Source: Bilabrum cf. latius (lineage: Eukaryota > Bigyra: Bicosoecida > Bigyra > Bicosoecida). Taken from it: a stretch of 64,000 nucleotides of DNA. A model generated the notes under the pieces. The model was not told the origin of the DNA. It made no database searches and was given only the letters and a program-made list of their open reading frames with translations. Positions within the stretch are counted from its first letter, which is position 1. Each line of letters begins with the position of its first letter. The stretch covers positions 868,001-932,000 of the forward strand of contig OZ237747.1 in NCBI GenBank assembly GCA_965178125.1. Direction: 5' to 3'. Positions 42,498-57,400 of the stretch are shown here, piece by piece. A program made the position numbers and the translations under genes.

Positions 42498-45400
42498 TCA
42501 AAAAATTTCAACCACGGCACCTGCCAGCGCGAGCTTCCCTGGCTCCACCGCAACGGGCAGCCGCAGGGTCGCAAGAACAGCGGCCTTCCCGGCGCCTGGG
42601 TCAACCCTCACCAGCGGTATGGGAGCAAAAGCCCCACCCCGTCCGACAGACGGCGATGCACTAGTGCCCATAGTCTTTGACCCACCAGTCAGGTGCAGCA
42701 GCGGGAGTGCAGTGCCCCCGTTGACCGGACCGCCGGCCTCCTCGTCCTCAGCACCTCTGCCGTCACCGTCCCGACTCGTGGATGCAACGGCGGACGAGTC
42801 CGCCGAAGCAATGGAGCCATGATGCACAGAGCCCTCCGACTTCCCAGTCGTCCAGCAGCAGCCCCTGCAGACAAGACCCGAAAGGACCAGGCCACGGGAC
42901 GGTGGGTCCACATGCTCGTCAGCGGTCGAGCTGAGCATCCGAGACTCAACGGACACTTGCTCTAGGGAGCAGCCGAGGTACTGCACCGCCTGGCGCTGCA
43001 CCGCTGTCAGCATCAGCTCAGGCCGCATGAGCCCGCCCGCCCACACGACAGGGGGTACACCACCGGTGGATCCGCCGTACTCGTCCATCCACTCCTGTAG
43101 CTGCCGCCAGCTGAGTGCCAGGCGTTGCAGGCAGGCAGGCAAGCTAGTGCTGGAAGCAGGGGGTGAACCCCCTTGGATGGCATTGAACGCCTCTACCGCC
43201 AGACTAGCGGACCGCTCGTCTTGCGGTGCAACGGAGAGCAGATGTTGCCAGACAGGTGGCACAGTTCGAGCAGATAGGCACGCTGCCATGCTCTTCATGT
43301 CATCTGTCAAAGGTACCGAGCCCTTTATCCCAGCGAGGAGCGCCAGCACTTGGTCTACTATGCAGTGCACCGCAGTGGTTGCAGCACGCGCCTCGAAGGC
43401 AAACGCGACTGCAAACGGCCTGGACAGCATGTGCCCTGCGCCAGCAGCTGGAGTGGCAGGCACCAGTCCAGCTCCTCCGACACCTTCGCCCTCAAACTCA
43501 AGACTAACACCCTTCCATTCATCCACGATGTCCTGGGCAATCGACCGGGCGCCCATGAGGGCCCTCTGAGCTCCAGCATCTGACATCGCCCCGCCAGCCC
43601 CGTCGTCGCTGGCGCTAGTACCATTCGTCCTGGGTTCACTGAAATCGTCCATCCCAGCGCCCATCTGGACCCCGTCTGCTTCGGACCTGGCTTGGTCTGC
43701 AGATGTCTAGCTGTGAGCGGCCGGAACCATCGCTGCAACTGCCGCGAGTGCAGATCCACCGCTGACCGAATCGGCTGCAGAGGCAGCCGCGCCTGTCACC
43801 CCGTAGAAAGACGCCGCGTCGCGCTGGAGCACCTCCTACTCCCTTGCCCAGTCCACCAGATACGACACGCCAAACGACATTTCACCACTTACGCCGCCCC
43901 GCCCGTCCAGCCGCGGCTGCAGGTCCGGGCTAGCAAGTACGCTGGCACCTCGGGTGGCCGCCATGGTGCCTGCGCCAGAGGCTCCCGAGCCCCCCTCTAT
44001 GTGCCCATCATCTCCGCTGGTGTCTACTGGCAGCAAATTTGAGCCTCGCCGAGCAGAGAGACCGGCTGGCAGCCATTTTTGGGTCAGCACCCGAATCAAT
44101 CGGCGGTCCCACTCGTCACTGACGCGTCCGCCGTACAGCGCCTCCGAGAGCAGCTGCTGCACTGGCAGCCATGCATTGATGGCAGCCGCCGACTCGGGAT
44201 CTCCAGACGTAGATACCTGCAAAGACTCGGCCAGCGCAGGCAAGATCTGGGCCGCGTGCGCCACATCAGTGGCAGCAAAGGAGTACTTGCTGCCTCCGAG
44301 CCATCCGTTCAGGCCAAACCGGCCGCGCTGAGAGAGTGCAGCGTGCATCAGGCACACGCGCAGCATGACGGTGCGGCCGATGCTGTCGGCTTCCTGCCAA
44401 ACAGAATCTGACACTGCCGACACAGACTCGACCACGCCAGAGAGGGACCCAGAGGGGCTCTCATATGCCACAAGAGAGCTTTGCGAGACGATCGAAACAG
44501 GCACGCCAATACTCTCCTGCCGAGAGCGTGATGATCCCTCCACCACGGCTTCAGCCGTTAGGAACAATCGGAAGGAAGGCGCAACGATGCCAGCCTCGGC
44601 AATTGTCTGCTCTGCCGTGTCTCGAGGAAGCTGAATGCTTGCCGATCCTCGCATGCTATCCGCGGCTTGTGACACTGCCTGCAGCCAACGGCCAAGGCTA
44701 TCACGTGCCCATCCCATTGAGAGATGAATGTTCTCGAGAACCAGCCACGTCCCATTGCGCGCGGCACGAGAAATGGCAGCGTTCGCTTTGCCCTGCTGCC
44801 CGACTCCGAGTGAAACTCGCGACATTCCAACTGCCCCAGCGAAACCGATACGCTCGGAGCGGGTGGCTGCGTGCCGCGCCGATCCACGCTGCTGTTCTTG
44901 GATGGCTTCAAACGCCTGGCCGAGGCGAGCGGCAGATGCCACGAGATCCCCCACCGCATCAGCTCCATCCATAGATGCAAGAAGAATAGGCTGGAATGGG
45001 TCTGCCTGCATGGCTTCTGCCAATATGCTCTGCTGCCCTGGCGGCAGCTTGGAAAGAAGGGTCTAAATGGTGGTAGACTACCCTATTCTGGGGTTTGAAT
45101 TCGGATTCAGAGCACTTGGAAGCGTGACTGCGGCGAGGCGGGTCAGGGCGGCTTTACCGCGGTCGGGCCGAAGCGCCACGACAGCACATGATTTGTGAAC
45201 GGGCTTGTCATCTAGTTCCCGCCAATCCAACGGCAGCGTGGAATGCTCCGGTTCGTCGCTTTCAAGCCAGTTCTTGAACCTGCCTGGACTCGCCAACATG
45301 TCATCGAGGAGAGACGCACCTGAAGACGTGCCATGCCCTGTGAATGGATCTACGCTCCTGCTAAGGACGGCCGCCCCGATCCAAGCCGACAGCGGTATCC

Positions 45401-48400
45401 ATCTTGGTGACGTAGCAGCGGCTGCAACGCCGGCCCCAATGGCATCCTCTTCGGCTCCTGAGTGGGCCCCCTCTGCAGAGTTCCATCCCGGCTTTCTCGT
45501 GCTGAGGAACTGGATTGCATCTCCGGCATTTTCCATTGCAAGCAGCAGCGACTCTGGGTGCTCTGGCAGCAACGCAAGCTCGATACCCCTGGCAACGCCA
45601 ATGAGTTCGTCATCGTTCAAGGGTTCAGCACTCTTCGATGCAGCGGCCTGTGACCTGGAAGCCCTCGTGGTAGCACCAGCACCGGAAACAGAACTAGACG
45701 AGCCTGATTCTCCGGTGCGAACCCCAATCCCAAGCATCTTGCGAGCCTTGCGTGAGGATAGCGTACCAAGGTAGTCGTCTTCCCGAGCGACCTACAGCGC
45801 GAGGCCCGCGAGCAGAGCTTTGGCGTGATTCTGCTGGAATCCGCGGGCAACCCACTGCGCGATGACTGCGCGAACGCCAAGCTGCAGCTTTAAGCATCGG
45901 ACTGCCGACCGCCGAAGCAAGCCCTAGGACCGCAGCACGCCAGCGTCAGCGTCAGCTGCATCCGAGGAACTAGAAAAGGTATTAGGGTTTGCTGAATCCG
46001 ATGATGCGCTGGGTGGTTCAGCACCGGTGGCACCAGCGTCTTCTCGCATCGACTCCGAAATGACAGCTCTGAAGAATACCTTTCGCATGGTGTTGAGAGA
46101 CACGCCATACAGGCCGTGCAGCTGCTGCGACCCCTGAGCCAGCTACCACATGCGGACGAATTCGTTGGCGATCGGAGTGTACAGATTGGTGTATCGATCG
46201 AGCTGCATCCTTGCTTCGTCTGCCCTCTCCTTGGCTTCGTGGATGCTGTGCAGCTCGGAGCGCATGCCATTCAATGCATCCAGAAGCTCCGTGTCGTCAA
46301 GGATCGTCTTCGGCTTGTGGCTAGAGCCGTCGTCACGTTCGGCTCCCGTTGTACCGAACGATTCGGAATTGAAACTCAGCTGCTCCTAAGAGTTGCCGAA
46401 CGCAGCGAGTCGCTGCAGCAGCTGGCGTTCGATCTGTGCGAGCCGCACCTGTCTCTACGCACTAGCCACGCGGATTGCAGACAGTTGCTGTCCCACCTGT
46501 GGTTCGAACTCATTCACAAGCTGCTACGTAAGGTCCTACCGGATGCTGTCAGGAGTGGAAGGCCAGCTCACAACGGACACCAGCGACTGGGTGTCGGCCG
46601 TGACCGAGGCAGCTTGCGCGCTGTCAGGGTTAAATAGAAGCACGAGTCGGAACTTTGGATGGACAGGCACAAGCACTGAACCGATCCGCACCGCACAATC
46701 CGTCAGATGCACCTGATCGGAATTCGGTGCCGGTATTGTCCGCTCCGCGTGAGCCAGCGCGTCCTCGCCGACCTGCTCCGCACCTGGAGCGTTGAGGTCG
46801 AGCGCGTCGCTGGCACCCAAAGCCGCACCATCCTGCTATCTCTGAGCGTGGCGCATCTGCTCTTCGTATGCGGCGAGATCGGGAGTGCCGGTTCGCTCAG
46901 CCTCCATTTGCCTCTGGTGCAGTGAGTTGCCCTCCAGTAGCTCCTTGAGGACTGCAGGCAGCTGCGAATTCTTCGTCAGCGCGACAACGCTACCGCCCAT
47001 CGCAACTTGCCTACGCAGAACGCGGGCCCACTCTTCTTCAGGCCGGTCGAGATCGATCTAAGCCCCATTGCCACACAGGCCGTCCGGGTCTTCCCACCAC
47101 GGCCCCAGCCTCATCCAGTCCGGTTCAGGTGCCTATGCAGCGCCCTTGCCGCGCATAGACCGCCTTGCCCCGCTGGTTTGCTTGTTCTATGCAGAAGCGA
47201 TCGCATCGTAGACGAACCGAAGAACCGCACCGTGGGATTCATCAACTCCGAATGCCTCCATGGCGCGCAGCCTTAGAGCTGTCGCGCTGTCTGCGCCACC
47301 GCGCAATGCAGCCAGGGCTTTCTCAGCCTCATCCGCCCCTCCACTGTCGCCACCAGATCCAGCAGATCCCCCGGCAACGCCTGAGCTGCGTCGCAGCCAC
47401 GACAGGCTCTGCATCCCGGGATCCACAACGAGTGAGACACGCAGTGCCGAGATTGAGGATCCGATGGCCAGTGCTGACGCGAGTGCAGCCTCGCCAGCAG
47501 GCATGCCCTCGCTCCCTAGTGCGGCCACAAGTGCCTCCTGTGTGGATTTCTCCCCTTGCACCACCGACAGCAGCAGCTGGGAAGGGGAGAGGCCAGGGGT
47601 CATCTCGACGTCGTGAGTGCGCAGCAGCTGCGTCCACTGCTCCCAAAGCTGCGCTCTCCCCTCCGGATCCACCCCGCAACCGAAGGAAACGAATGCAGCG
47701 GCAAGCAATGAATCGCCGGCAGTTCGTCCGAGCCGCCTGCCCGATGTGGTCAGGTCCTGCTCCCACCTCCCTTTCTCCCTTGACATCCCTTCTAGCAGCT
47801 GCTCCGCAATCGTGAGTCTGCGCTAAAGATCCATCGTTTGTGCTTCGATCTGCTACTTCTCTTTGGTTGCCTCGGCAAACCTAGCCTGCAGCGCCTGCAA
47901 CCTCTCTTGCACGCTCCTGAGCTTAGCAGTCGCCCTGTGAAGCTCGTCCTCGGCTGCCTAGCGAGCGGCATTCGCGGCATCTACGCGCTGCATCAGAGGT
48001 AGACACTCCTAGTACTTGTCGTGGTATCTAACAGAACCAATGATGAATGCTGCCAGGTTACCGGCGGCGTATGACCGCGGTTTGATAGTGTCCGCATCGA
48101 AGTCTGGTCGGTCCAGGATGGGCCTGAGCGCGCGGAGCCTTGCGGCAGGAATGTGTCGCGGGTCTACCTCGTCCAACCGCCCTAAAAACTCGTCTGACTT
48201 GAGCATTGCCTTCTAAGCAGCATCCCATCCAAGACGAGAGGGACGCGTTTCACCTGATACCATGATCAGCACGGACTGCAGAACCAAGTGCACAATCGCA
48301 GGCGGTGCGCGCATGCCCCTCAATTCATCCACGCTGCTCTTTGACAGACCCCCGACCGCCTGCCGAGCAGCTTCCAAAGCAGGCGCAGCGGCAGCCAGGG

Positions 48401-51400
48401 CCTCTTTGGCCTCTGCCTCTAGATCCAGCGCTCTAGATGCTGCCTCGCTGGCTGCCATGCGCACATCCCTGGACTCGTCCTCCTGCTGGCGAGCCTCCTC
48501 CCTCTCGCGAGCCATCTGCTCAAGTAGCAACTGCGTTGCAGCCTGTCGCTGCTCTAGTTTCGTCTGGACGCCTTCCAGCTCTACGCGAAGCCCCTTCACC
48601 TATTCCTGCCCGTCTTGAAGAGCAGCGAGGCCCCGCTTCAGCTTACCGGCAGCGGTTGTTATGTTTTTGCGAGACAGCATGATGTACTGACGCATGTGCC
48701 ACGAAGCCTCCAAGAACGCCCGAGGAGTCACATGCACCTGGAACGAGCTGTCGTCTGCGTGAGACACGGAGCGCTGCACCGCGCTCTAAGAAGCGATCGC
48801 AAACGCATCGGCGAGCAAAGATGCAAGTTTCCTCTGCTTATCCTGCGAGATAGGCGAAGCCATGGTTGGCGGTAGGCGCGCAATTTGAGCCGTCCCGAAG
48901 CCTGACTGCGCACTAGCTGGAGCTGCCGGCTACGAAGGTCTATCCTCCTCCTTGCGTTCTGCAGCACCAGCACCTGAGCTAGGGTAATCAACTTCACTGG
49001 CAGATCCAGTCTTCGACGTGGATGGGTCAGCTCTCTTTGCCGCCGAATTCGTTGCTGCCGTTCCACACAGAATTGCTTGCACCGGCGCAACAGCATCGCG
49101 AAGCCCATGCGGTAAATCTAGTTTGGAGTCCAGTACAGCGCCAGCATAGTCAACCAGGGCCGATTTGGGCCACGGCCGTACCCAATCTACCGTAAACTTG
49201 GTGAGCAATGCGGGGCATCTCTGAGCGAAAGCGCTGAGGCTCGCATTGAGCGGGCTGCAACACGCCACTATTCGCAGGTTTTGCCTGAGGCGATGCATAA
49301 AATACTGCTGCAGGACAAGCTCCTGAGGCACGGATTTCTACCCAGATCTAACAGCACCCCCGACCAAGCCGAGCGCCCTTGCATCAGCGAGAAGATTGGG
49401 AGACTGGAGGACAGAGTCGATGTCCTCCTAGCTGAAGATCGTAGCAGAGAAGGACCAAGGATCTGCAGAATCACGAATGCACTGCAACGCTGCGACCGTG
49501 CTGGCTGGCAACTCCCTATTCTGACCACCTACCGACGGGATAGAGATTCGCAATACGCAAGGCCGTGCCGGAGTGAGACCTGCGTGCAACCAGGCAGCGC
49601 GGAAAGCCTTTCGGATCGCATCTGCTGGTGACGCAGAGCTGGAGCGCTCAGAATCGCCATCCTTGGAAGAGTATGACGTGGCGTCATCCGGATCGATCAG
49701 CTTGACGCCGGCGACTAGCGCAGCCATTCGAACGGATGACCTCTTGCCACAGCCTGATGGCCCCACAAGTAGCAGCCGCTTACATGCATCTGGTCTCAGA
49801 TCCTAGTTGGAGCCGTGCTCATCGAGACCCCTAGGATTTATCACCCGGATAATGCGGAATATGTGCCGAGTTGCGTCGCCAAACAGCACGGTCTGCCGCA
49901 GTATGTTCTCGAGGTCGGCCACAACTGACTCTGAATCGCTTGAGGAAGACGCCGCAAGCGTTCTGGGAGCCTGTTTCAAGAACGAAATAGACTCCTCCTC
50001 GGTGCCGAGGCAGATATACGCACTCTTGGGATCATCGACTGCTCTGGAGCTCGCCGAGCCATACCGCGCCGAGCACACGGACGTGTCGGTCGATTGGACA
50101 AACTAAAACGCGTCTACAGCCAAGCGAACCGGCAGGGCTGTGTCAGGGGAAGCATCACCACCGTCTTGCTCGTCAGCACCAGTACTGACTCCAATCGGCG
50201 TGCCAAATTCCCTCTCTGCGATCGACTTCACAAGTGTCGACATGCGGGTGAGCTGCTACTCTGATGCAATCCGGTCAGACAGCTCCCGACTGACCTCATG
50301 GACCCACAAGGCAGGCAACACCGAGCCACTGAGCTGGGCCCCGTCAAGACCCGATGCTTCACCTCCGAAGTCCCCGCCAGAAATAGGCGGAATCGACCCT
50401 CCCCTCGACGTCGCAGCAGAGGCCGGAATGAGCGGAAGGCCAAGCACCTCGGGTTCGTCAGTTGTGCCCTCCGGCTGCATAGCATGGATGCGCTTCACTG
50501 CAGCATCGTGCTGACTAGCGTTGACCCGACAGATTCCATTCACGACTCGCAGCACATCGGACAGTCCTGCATGAGTTTGTGGAAACACCTGCGTGGCCTT
50601 GAATAAGCTCTGATGAGTTCCGAATACCTGAACCACTGCAAGGGCAATCCTAGCCGATGTATCGGAAACAAACGAGGGAGACGCCTGCCAGGTGGACAGA
50701 TGGCCGACCACTCGTGAAGTCAACACGGCCTCCATTGCTGGCTTGGTCGGCTGCGGCAGACCGATTGGGAATAAGTACGGCAGCAGGCGCCGCGCCACCA
50801 GTGCAGACCCGGAAGGTGACGCCCCGCCCACCGCAGTTGTCGAGCATGTCGCAACTATTCCGAGTCCGCTCACACGCTTGAATGCCACGCCAGCTTCCGT
50901 GTTGCGCGCCCAACCGCCGAATGATATGTGCGACCTCAGCAGCTCAGCGTGGGCTTGGGTGCCGTACTTGTCGGCAGCCGGAAGGTGAAGGTCGTCAACA
51001 ATCACTATGCCCCTGCCACCGGCTGCCTGGCGGGCACCCCCCCCACTCGACTTGGCAGCACTGGGGCTAGCAGAAGCAGTGCCCTCTGGATTGGCTGCCA
51101 CCGAGTCTGAATACGAGAAGTATCTGCTTGCAGCGACGGAAGCCGCTGTGGCGGGCGAGTACCCAGTCGAGGCACCTCGGCCTAGAAGTCCCTCCATGGT
51201 GTGCTACAGCGCAACGCTTCCTGTTTGGGCGTGCAACGGCACCACCTGGGCCCAGCAAACATCCTGGCGCTCTCCAGGGCTGCCCCATACGTCAACGCTA
51301 CCGTTCACGATGGCTCGTACTGCAGCGGAGCATGCTTCAGTGTCGGACTCTAGACTCCTACGCATAGCAAGATCCGATGATGCCATTGGATTCGTCAACC

Positions 51401-54400
51401 GGCCGGCAGTAGACGCTCCAAACTCTGCCAGGGGCTACGTCCAACAGTTATCGTTCTCTGGGGTCGTTGTGATGGCACCCGCCTTCCCCCTGCTCCCAGG
51501 GCCGCCCTGCATGGATCGAGCTGACGGCGGCCCGTCAGCGTATCCATCTCGATGCGCAGCGGCACTTCTAGACAAGAAACGGAAGACTACGTCTTGAATG
51601 CGACCAGAGCCGCCACTTGAGGAACCAATGGACCTACCTCCGAGCCGCCTGGAATCCAAGGAGATGTCCTCTACCGCCATGAGCCCATCATCTCCTGCGC
51701 CGCTACTCTAACTCGTGTCGCTGAAGGACACAGAGTTGCCAGCCGCAAGCGCGAACGCAGTGATGCCGCTATTCGAAGGACCTGCAGCCAGTACTGGGAA
51801 TCCACGCGCAACGAGAAGCTGTGCGGCACGAAGCCTTGAAGACCTAGTCGGGAATGGCAGAAAGGACAGCTTCTCGCCAGTGTAGCTAGCAGCTCCGATG
51901 GAGGGAAGCACGTCGGCGTATCTGGCACGGTCGTACTTGCCTGGGTTGCGGCGCCTTCGCAAGCAAGCTGCAGCCACGGCCTACTGCACTGCAGCGACTT
52001 CAGCAGCGGACAACACAGACTGACCGGATAGATTTTTCCAGTGAGCCAGTGCAATCGACACATCAGCCGCGGGAATCCACGCCGTGCCTGCAGCCGGTGA
52101 AGGCACGTACTGCTGCCGATCAGATCCCGATCCCGCGCTTGCAGCACTAGATTGGCGAGCTTCCGGCACGGCTGCATTCGGGTCATGCACAGGTACATAC
52201 GCCAGGACGGAGTTGAACTCTCGAAGCTCCGACGAGGAGCCATCGACTGCGCCCGCAGCACTAGCACCGCCTGATGCAGACCGCACCGTGTCCCTGAGGC
52301 ATTCGGCCAGGCAGTTGATTGATTCGGCCAATGCATCCACATGGGCACCCTGGGGCGGCTCGCCGCCTCGCTTCGTTGCTTGCGCTGCGAAGAAGGAACC
52401 GGAGTTAAGCAGCATCCTGGTGAACGCCAACTCGTCAGACAGATCCCCAAACATGGTTTCGACTTGACTGGCCACGTCTCCGCTGCCACCACCAGCTCCG
52501 GCGGACGCGTCACCAGGCGGCACGCCGCTGGATCTGCTTGATCCGCTGGAGCTCGGGTAAGCGCTTCCAAGGGCACCGCCGAGGCCCCATATCGTCGCGT
52601 AGACAGACAGGTTGGTTGCCTTGCCCTGCAGCTCGGCAAGCGTAATGTCTGATTCAGTTGAAACCTGCGACTCAGCAGGCTTGTCGTCTGACCGGCCCGA
52701 CTGAGCCTTTGCCGATTGAGCGGCGTCTTCGCTGCCGTATGCAGCCAGCTTGGCACCAACATTAGCATCAACAAGCCCTGCAGCCAGCATTGACAACACT
52801 CGTTGCACAAGCACCCGCATAGTTCCCTCGGTGGAAGCCGCACCGGTCGCGCTGTGTCTGAACAGGCCAAGGCCTGGCACCTTCTCAAAGATGTGCTCAA
52901 TCAGCACATGCACCGTCAGCTCGCACCAATGTGCTAGTCCAGATGCCAACCGAGCCGGTGCCCCTACTGCACACCAGCTGCGCTCCATTTGCAAGCAAAA
53001 TGATCGCAGGGTGTCCTACCAGGTCACCGCGTTTGACGGGAGGTACACGATGCCGCAACGCGAGACGGTCGCAGGGGTCGCATTCTCGAGGGAAGAGGTC
53101 TCTATCAGAATGCGCTGCGCAGGGTGCAGCTCGATTCTCTCTCTAGACGGCAGCACCAGCGTCTTGGTATCGTCCATGACTGAGTTCAAGTCTTCGATCC
53201 AGTCAGCGTCCACGGTGCCATCCAGCACCAGCAATCGGGACCAGGGCCCTTGTGTTGAAGAGGCCTCGCCAGCACTGAGCTCGGCTGCATGGCTCCGTAC
53301 GTACGCCGTCAACTGACCATCAGACCAGTCCCCGCTGGCATCAAGCTTGCCATACAGGCTGTCGCTAATCATAGACTTTGGTAAAACCGTCGATGCCATC
53401 TGCTGAATGTACTTGACAGCAGCCAAGGGCATCTTTCCTTGGGACTCTGCTGCTTGAATGCCGGTCTTGGCTACCATGAGTCTCCACACGGAAGTCTTGC
53501 CGCATGAGGGCTCGCCAAGAATAATGTTTGCGTGCCTAATGCCCATCAGCTGAGAGAGCCTGTCGACTCCAGTCATGAATGCGGACCCCGTCTGCAAGCC
53601 AAGGGCAGCCGCTGCAGTGCGGACCGGCGACGACGAGTCCTAGTCTGCCGCGGCGAAGACAGCACCGGACTGAGACATCGGCGAAGACATCGATTGAGGG
53701 ATGGACGAGATCTGCGGAAATAGCTCTTCGATCAGGCGATTGAACACGCTGACATCTCCGCTGCCGCCGTCCAAACGAGGCGAGTAGGTCACCCTGACCG
53801 ACTTGACAAGGGCCTCCACCTCTGCATCCTCGCCCTGACCGTCCCCACGCAACTCAGCTGCATAGGTGAGGCAACCCTTCAGGGCTCGCAGCCCCCAATC
53901 ATACCTGTTGCGGGGCACGAGGGCCCGGGAAGCGAGCTGCACCAGACGTACGAGTCTCTTGGACAGATCTTGCGCGAGCGAGAATCCGAGCGAGAGCAAT
54001 ATGTTGGCAGAGATTGCTTCCAGATCAGGCCGAACCATAGCGCATGGTCTGAAGAGAGCAGACACGTTCTGTGGCAGGTCCACGCGCCCGGCATAACCAG
54101 GATTCATGGTGATGAACGCACTAGTAGTTGGCTGGATGCGAGACTCGATCGTTGCGAACCGCGCCCTGGGTACATCCTCTGACAGCCAATGGCGGACAGT
54201 GGCTGGTGCTTTGAGGCCACCATCGTCTGGTCTACCTGGCCGTGGCGATGCTGCTGAGTCAACACTATGACCACTGCGCGGTCGAGCGGCCAGTACTTGC
54301 CGCAAAACTGCCTGCAGCGTTCGAAGCACTTCAGCCACAGAACTAAGCACGGAGGCGTTGATGCGATTGAACTCATCGAAACAAGCCCAGCCACCGTTGC

Positions 54401-57400
54401 TTGCGACAGTGCGCAGCACGGATGCTACGTTACCGGCCGTCGTCTGCGGACCGCAGTTGGTCACTACGACGGGGAGCATGAGGGTCCTTCCGAGGTCCTT
54501 CACCGTCTCAGTCTTTCCAGTCCCGGCGGGTCCTGCAGGGGCACTACCGAGGCCTAGGAGCACGGCTTGCGAAAACGTGAGGTAGGCGCGGTCTGTCAAC
54601 GGAGTCACCACTAGTCGAGGGCAGGCACCGTAGAATTCGCAGCCCAGTCCCATGGAGAGACCTGCGATCTGCAACTTGAACGATCCTTCGCATCCAGTTC
54701 CGAGTGCTTCGCCCCCGTCACCATCCGACCCACGATCATGGCCAGCATGCCGGCCGCTATTGCCTTGGGCCTCGGTATCAGGGTACATTCGCAGCTGGCT
54801 CTGCCACTACCACATGCGGGTGCTAGCTGGTACTTGCGATTCGGAAGAGTCAGAGGTAGCTAGCTTGCCTAGAGCCTACGCTGGATCTGCAAGGCCGTCT
54901 GGAGGAGATACTTCGCTGCTAGACGCGGAAGCTGAGCTTATTCCCTGAACCGCTCGCATGATTCCTTCCGTGACTTCGAGCCAATGCACGTCTAGCGTGA
55001 TCTGTAGAGCAAGCTTGCGCCTGTCTGACTTCTTAAGCGTACTTTTTCTTACCGACTGCACCAGCACATCGAGGCCTCCTCGAATGGCTTCAATGCAGTC
55101 ATGCATCGGCTTCGGGCTGCCCTAGTCTGTGGTAGCGAGCGCCGTCTCCACTGCGTTGGTCCAAACGGCGTGTGACGCAGCCAATACCGACTGTGCGCCG
55201 TGGCTTGCAACCCAGTCGCCCCGGGCTGACAAGTCTCCACTCTCTGCCCAGGGATGGGCGGCTTCCAACGCCGTTTCGCAGGCGCTGGCAAGTTCATTAC
55301 GCATGTGGTATTCTGACGAAGCCAGCCAAGCTTCCAACGGACTACCAGTGGTCAAAGACGGATCGCTCGCAGAAGAAGAATTGAACATCAGAATCTCTGA
55401 GTCCGGGGACTGCATGCCGGTCAGCCTGTGGATGTGCATCTCATCTCCATCGGCAGACCTCGGTACTTCGCCTTCATCAGGTTCTATCTTTTCCACGAGC
55501 AGCTTAGAGAGACCTGGGAAGCACCACCGAGCAAACTCCGAGGCGAGCGGCAGAGCATGCCCGCAGGCAAGCAGCTTCAGCAGCTACGAATCGGGCAGGA
55601 AGCAGAGCCTGGGTGACTCTGCTCGCCTCTCTTCCAGGTACGCCCGCAAAGCAGCTTGGCACTCCTCAAGTGTAGCAAGGAGCGATTCCAGTCTGTCTAG
55701 TCGCCCTTGCCCGGCACAGCACCGCACCGCCACGGGATCGCGTGAGCAATCAATCACGTACGACTTGTACTCGTTGTCAACGACCGTAAACTCCTGCGCG
55801 GCTTCGGGAAGCGCGTCAGCAACGGTCGATACTTTGCCCTCGCCCTGAGAAGAAGGGCTGAAAACACCTACCATGGAGGCCCAAAGCTGTTGCACGCGGA
55901 CCCACACCTCGATCACGTTGCCGATCGAAGCCAGTTGCTCGAACAGGCTTTCAATCGGTTCGCGGAACGGCGCCGCGTGTGCTTTCTGAGCCTGCATGGC
56001 TCCAAGCTCTGACAAATCGTCCTCAGCTTTGTCTCGAACCGTCTCCGACGAAACGAGGATCCACACGGCGTCGGCGCTGATATCTTGCAGATCCGAGCCG
56101 TCATCAGCTGCAGGCTTGTTCGATTTATCGATGCCACCACCGGTAGCAATACTCCCCAACTCGTCTGCAGACACGCTAAGCAGCTTGAGGGGAGCGGTGC
56201 TCCAATACTCCTGTATGGCAGACAGCCTTCTCTCGATGCGTATCTCCTTCTTCGCTCCGTCCACGATGCCGAGGGCCTGGGTGGAGAAAGAGTGCAGCCG
56301 AAGCTGGAGCACATCTCCTAGGCGCAGATTCTTCCTCATCGTGTCGTCGGCCAGTATCGCATACGTACGGTTGGCAGCTATATCGACGGATCCGTCTCCG
56401 ACAACACTAGCGTGTGCGCTGCCCATGCGCTGCAGACCGCTCACCATAGAACTACCTCCGCCTCCCAGACCAACAACGTGAGACCCGAACTCGTCAAGGC
56501 CAGCAATCGACCGTTGGCCGCCAGCATCAGACGGCTCCTGGAGCGCATAACATATCACATCGCCCAGTATTCCATCGGATGATAGCTTGAAGTCGACCAT
56601 CGCGAGCTGACCCAGGGAAGCCTGCGCCCGCTAGACTAGCTGCTGCCAATGGCGCTGCTTGATGGCCTCACCACGCAGATCGCTGCAGATCGGCAGCGAT
56701 TTCTGCATGAGATTCACCATCTTGTCCACGCTCTTTTTCACGGGCCATCTCTTGGATGACGCAGGGAGCTTCCTCAGAATCTGCGAGGTCTGCTTCAGGG
56801 TCATCATGCTGGTACCGAAATCGAAGGTCTCGAAGGCCTGGTCGGCCCAAGACGAGTACTGGTTCGCCAACGAGACGAGTGAGTCCCAGCAAAGCTTGTT
56901 TCCTCTCAGCTGAGCGGCACAATCGTTCAATTGTTCGGCTCCTATCGATGCGAGCTCCTCTGCCGAAATGAGACGCCCGGCACCAGCTTCTTCACTGCCG
57001 ACAGTACCGGTATCATCCTGTGGCTGCCTTGGCCCCCCACCATTGCCCTTTCTCTCCCCGGACTGCCCATCATCCTGCAGTACAGCGTCAAAGAGGCGTT
57101 TCTTCGCACTGAGGTCCTTGGCCTCTTCAAGCATCGATCTTAGATCTTCGTTCAAAGAGCCAAGCCGGCTGTACGCCCAGTCCGCGGCAAAACTGACAGA
57201 TTCAGGTGCAAGCAGCTCTTCGATACCGATTGAGTCCTGCGTATCGAAGCTGTTCCCAGTCACGCCAATGATGTCACCGATATCGTCCAGGCTAGCTCCG
57301 CCCTGCCCGAGCCCGACGCTTGCTGAGCTGACGCTGCCGTCCTGGCCTGCACCCGCGGCTCGTTCATCTTCGCTGTCAGCCTACGCCTTAGTTCGCATCG

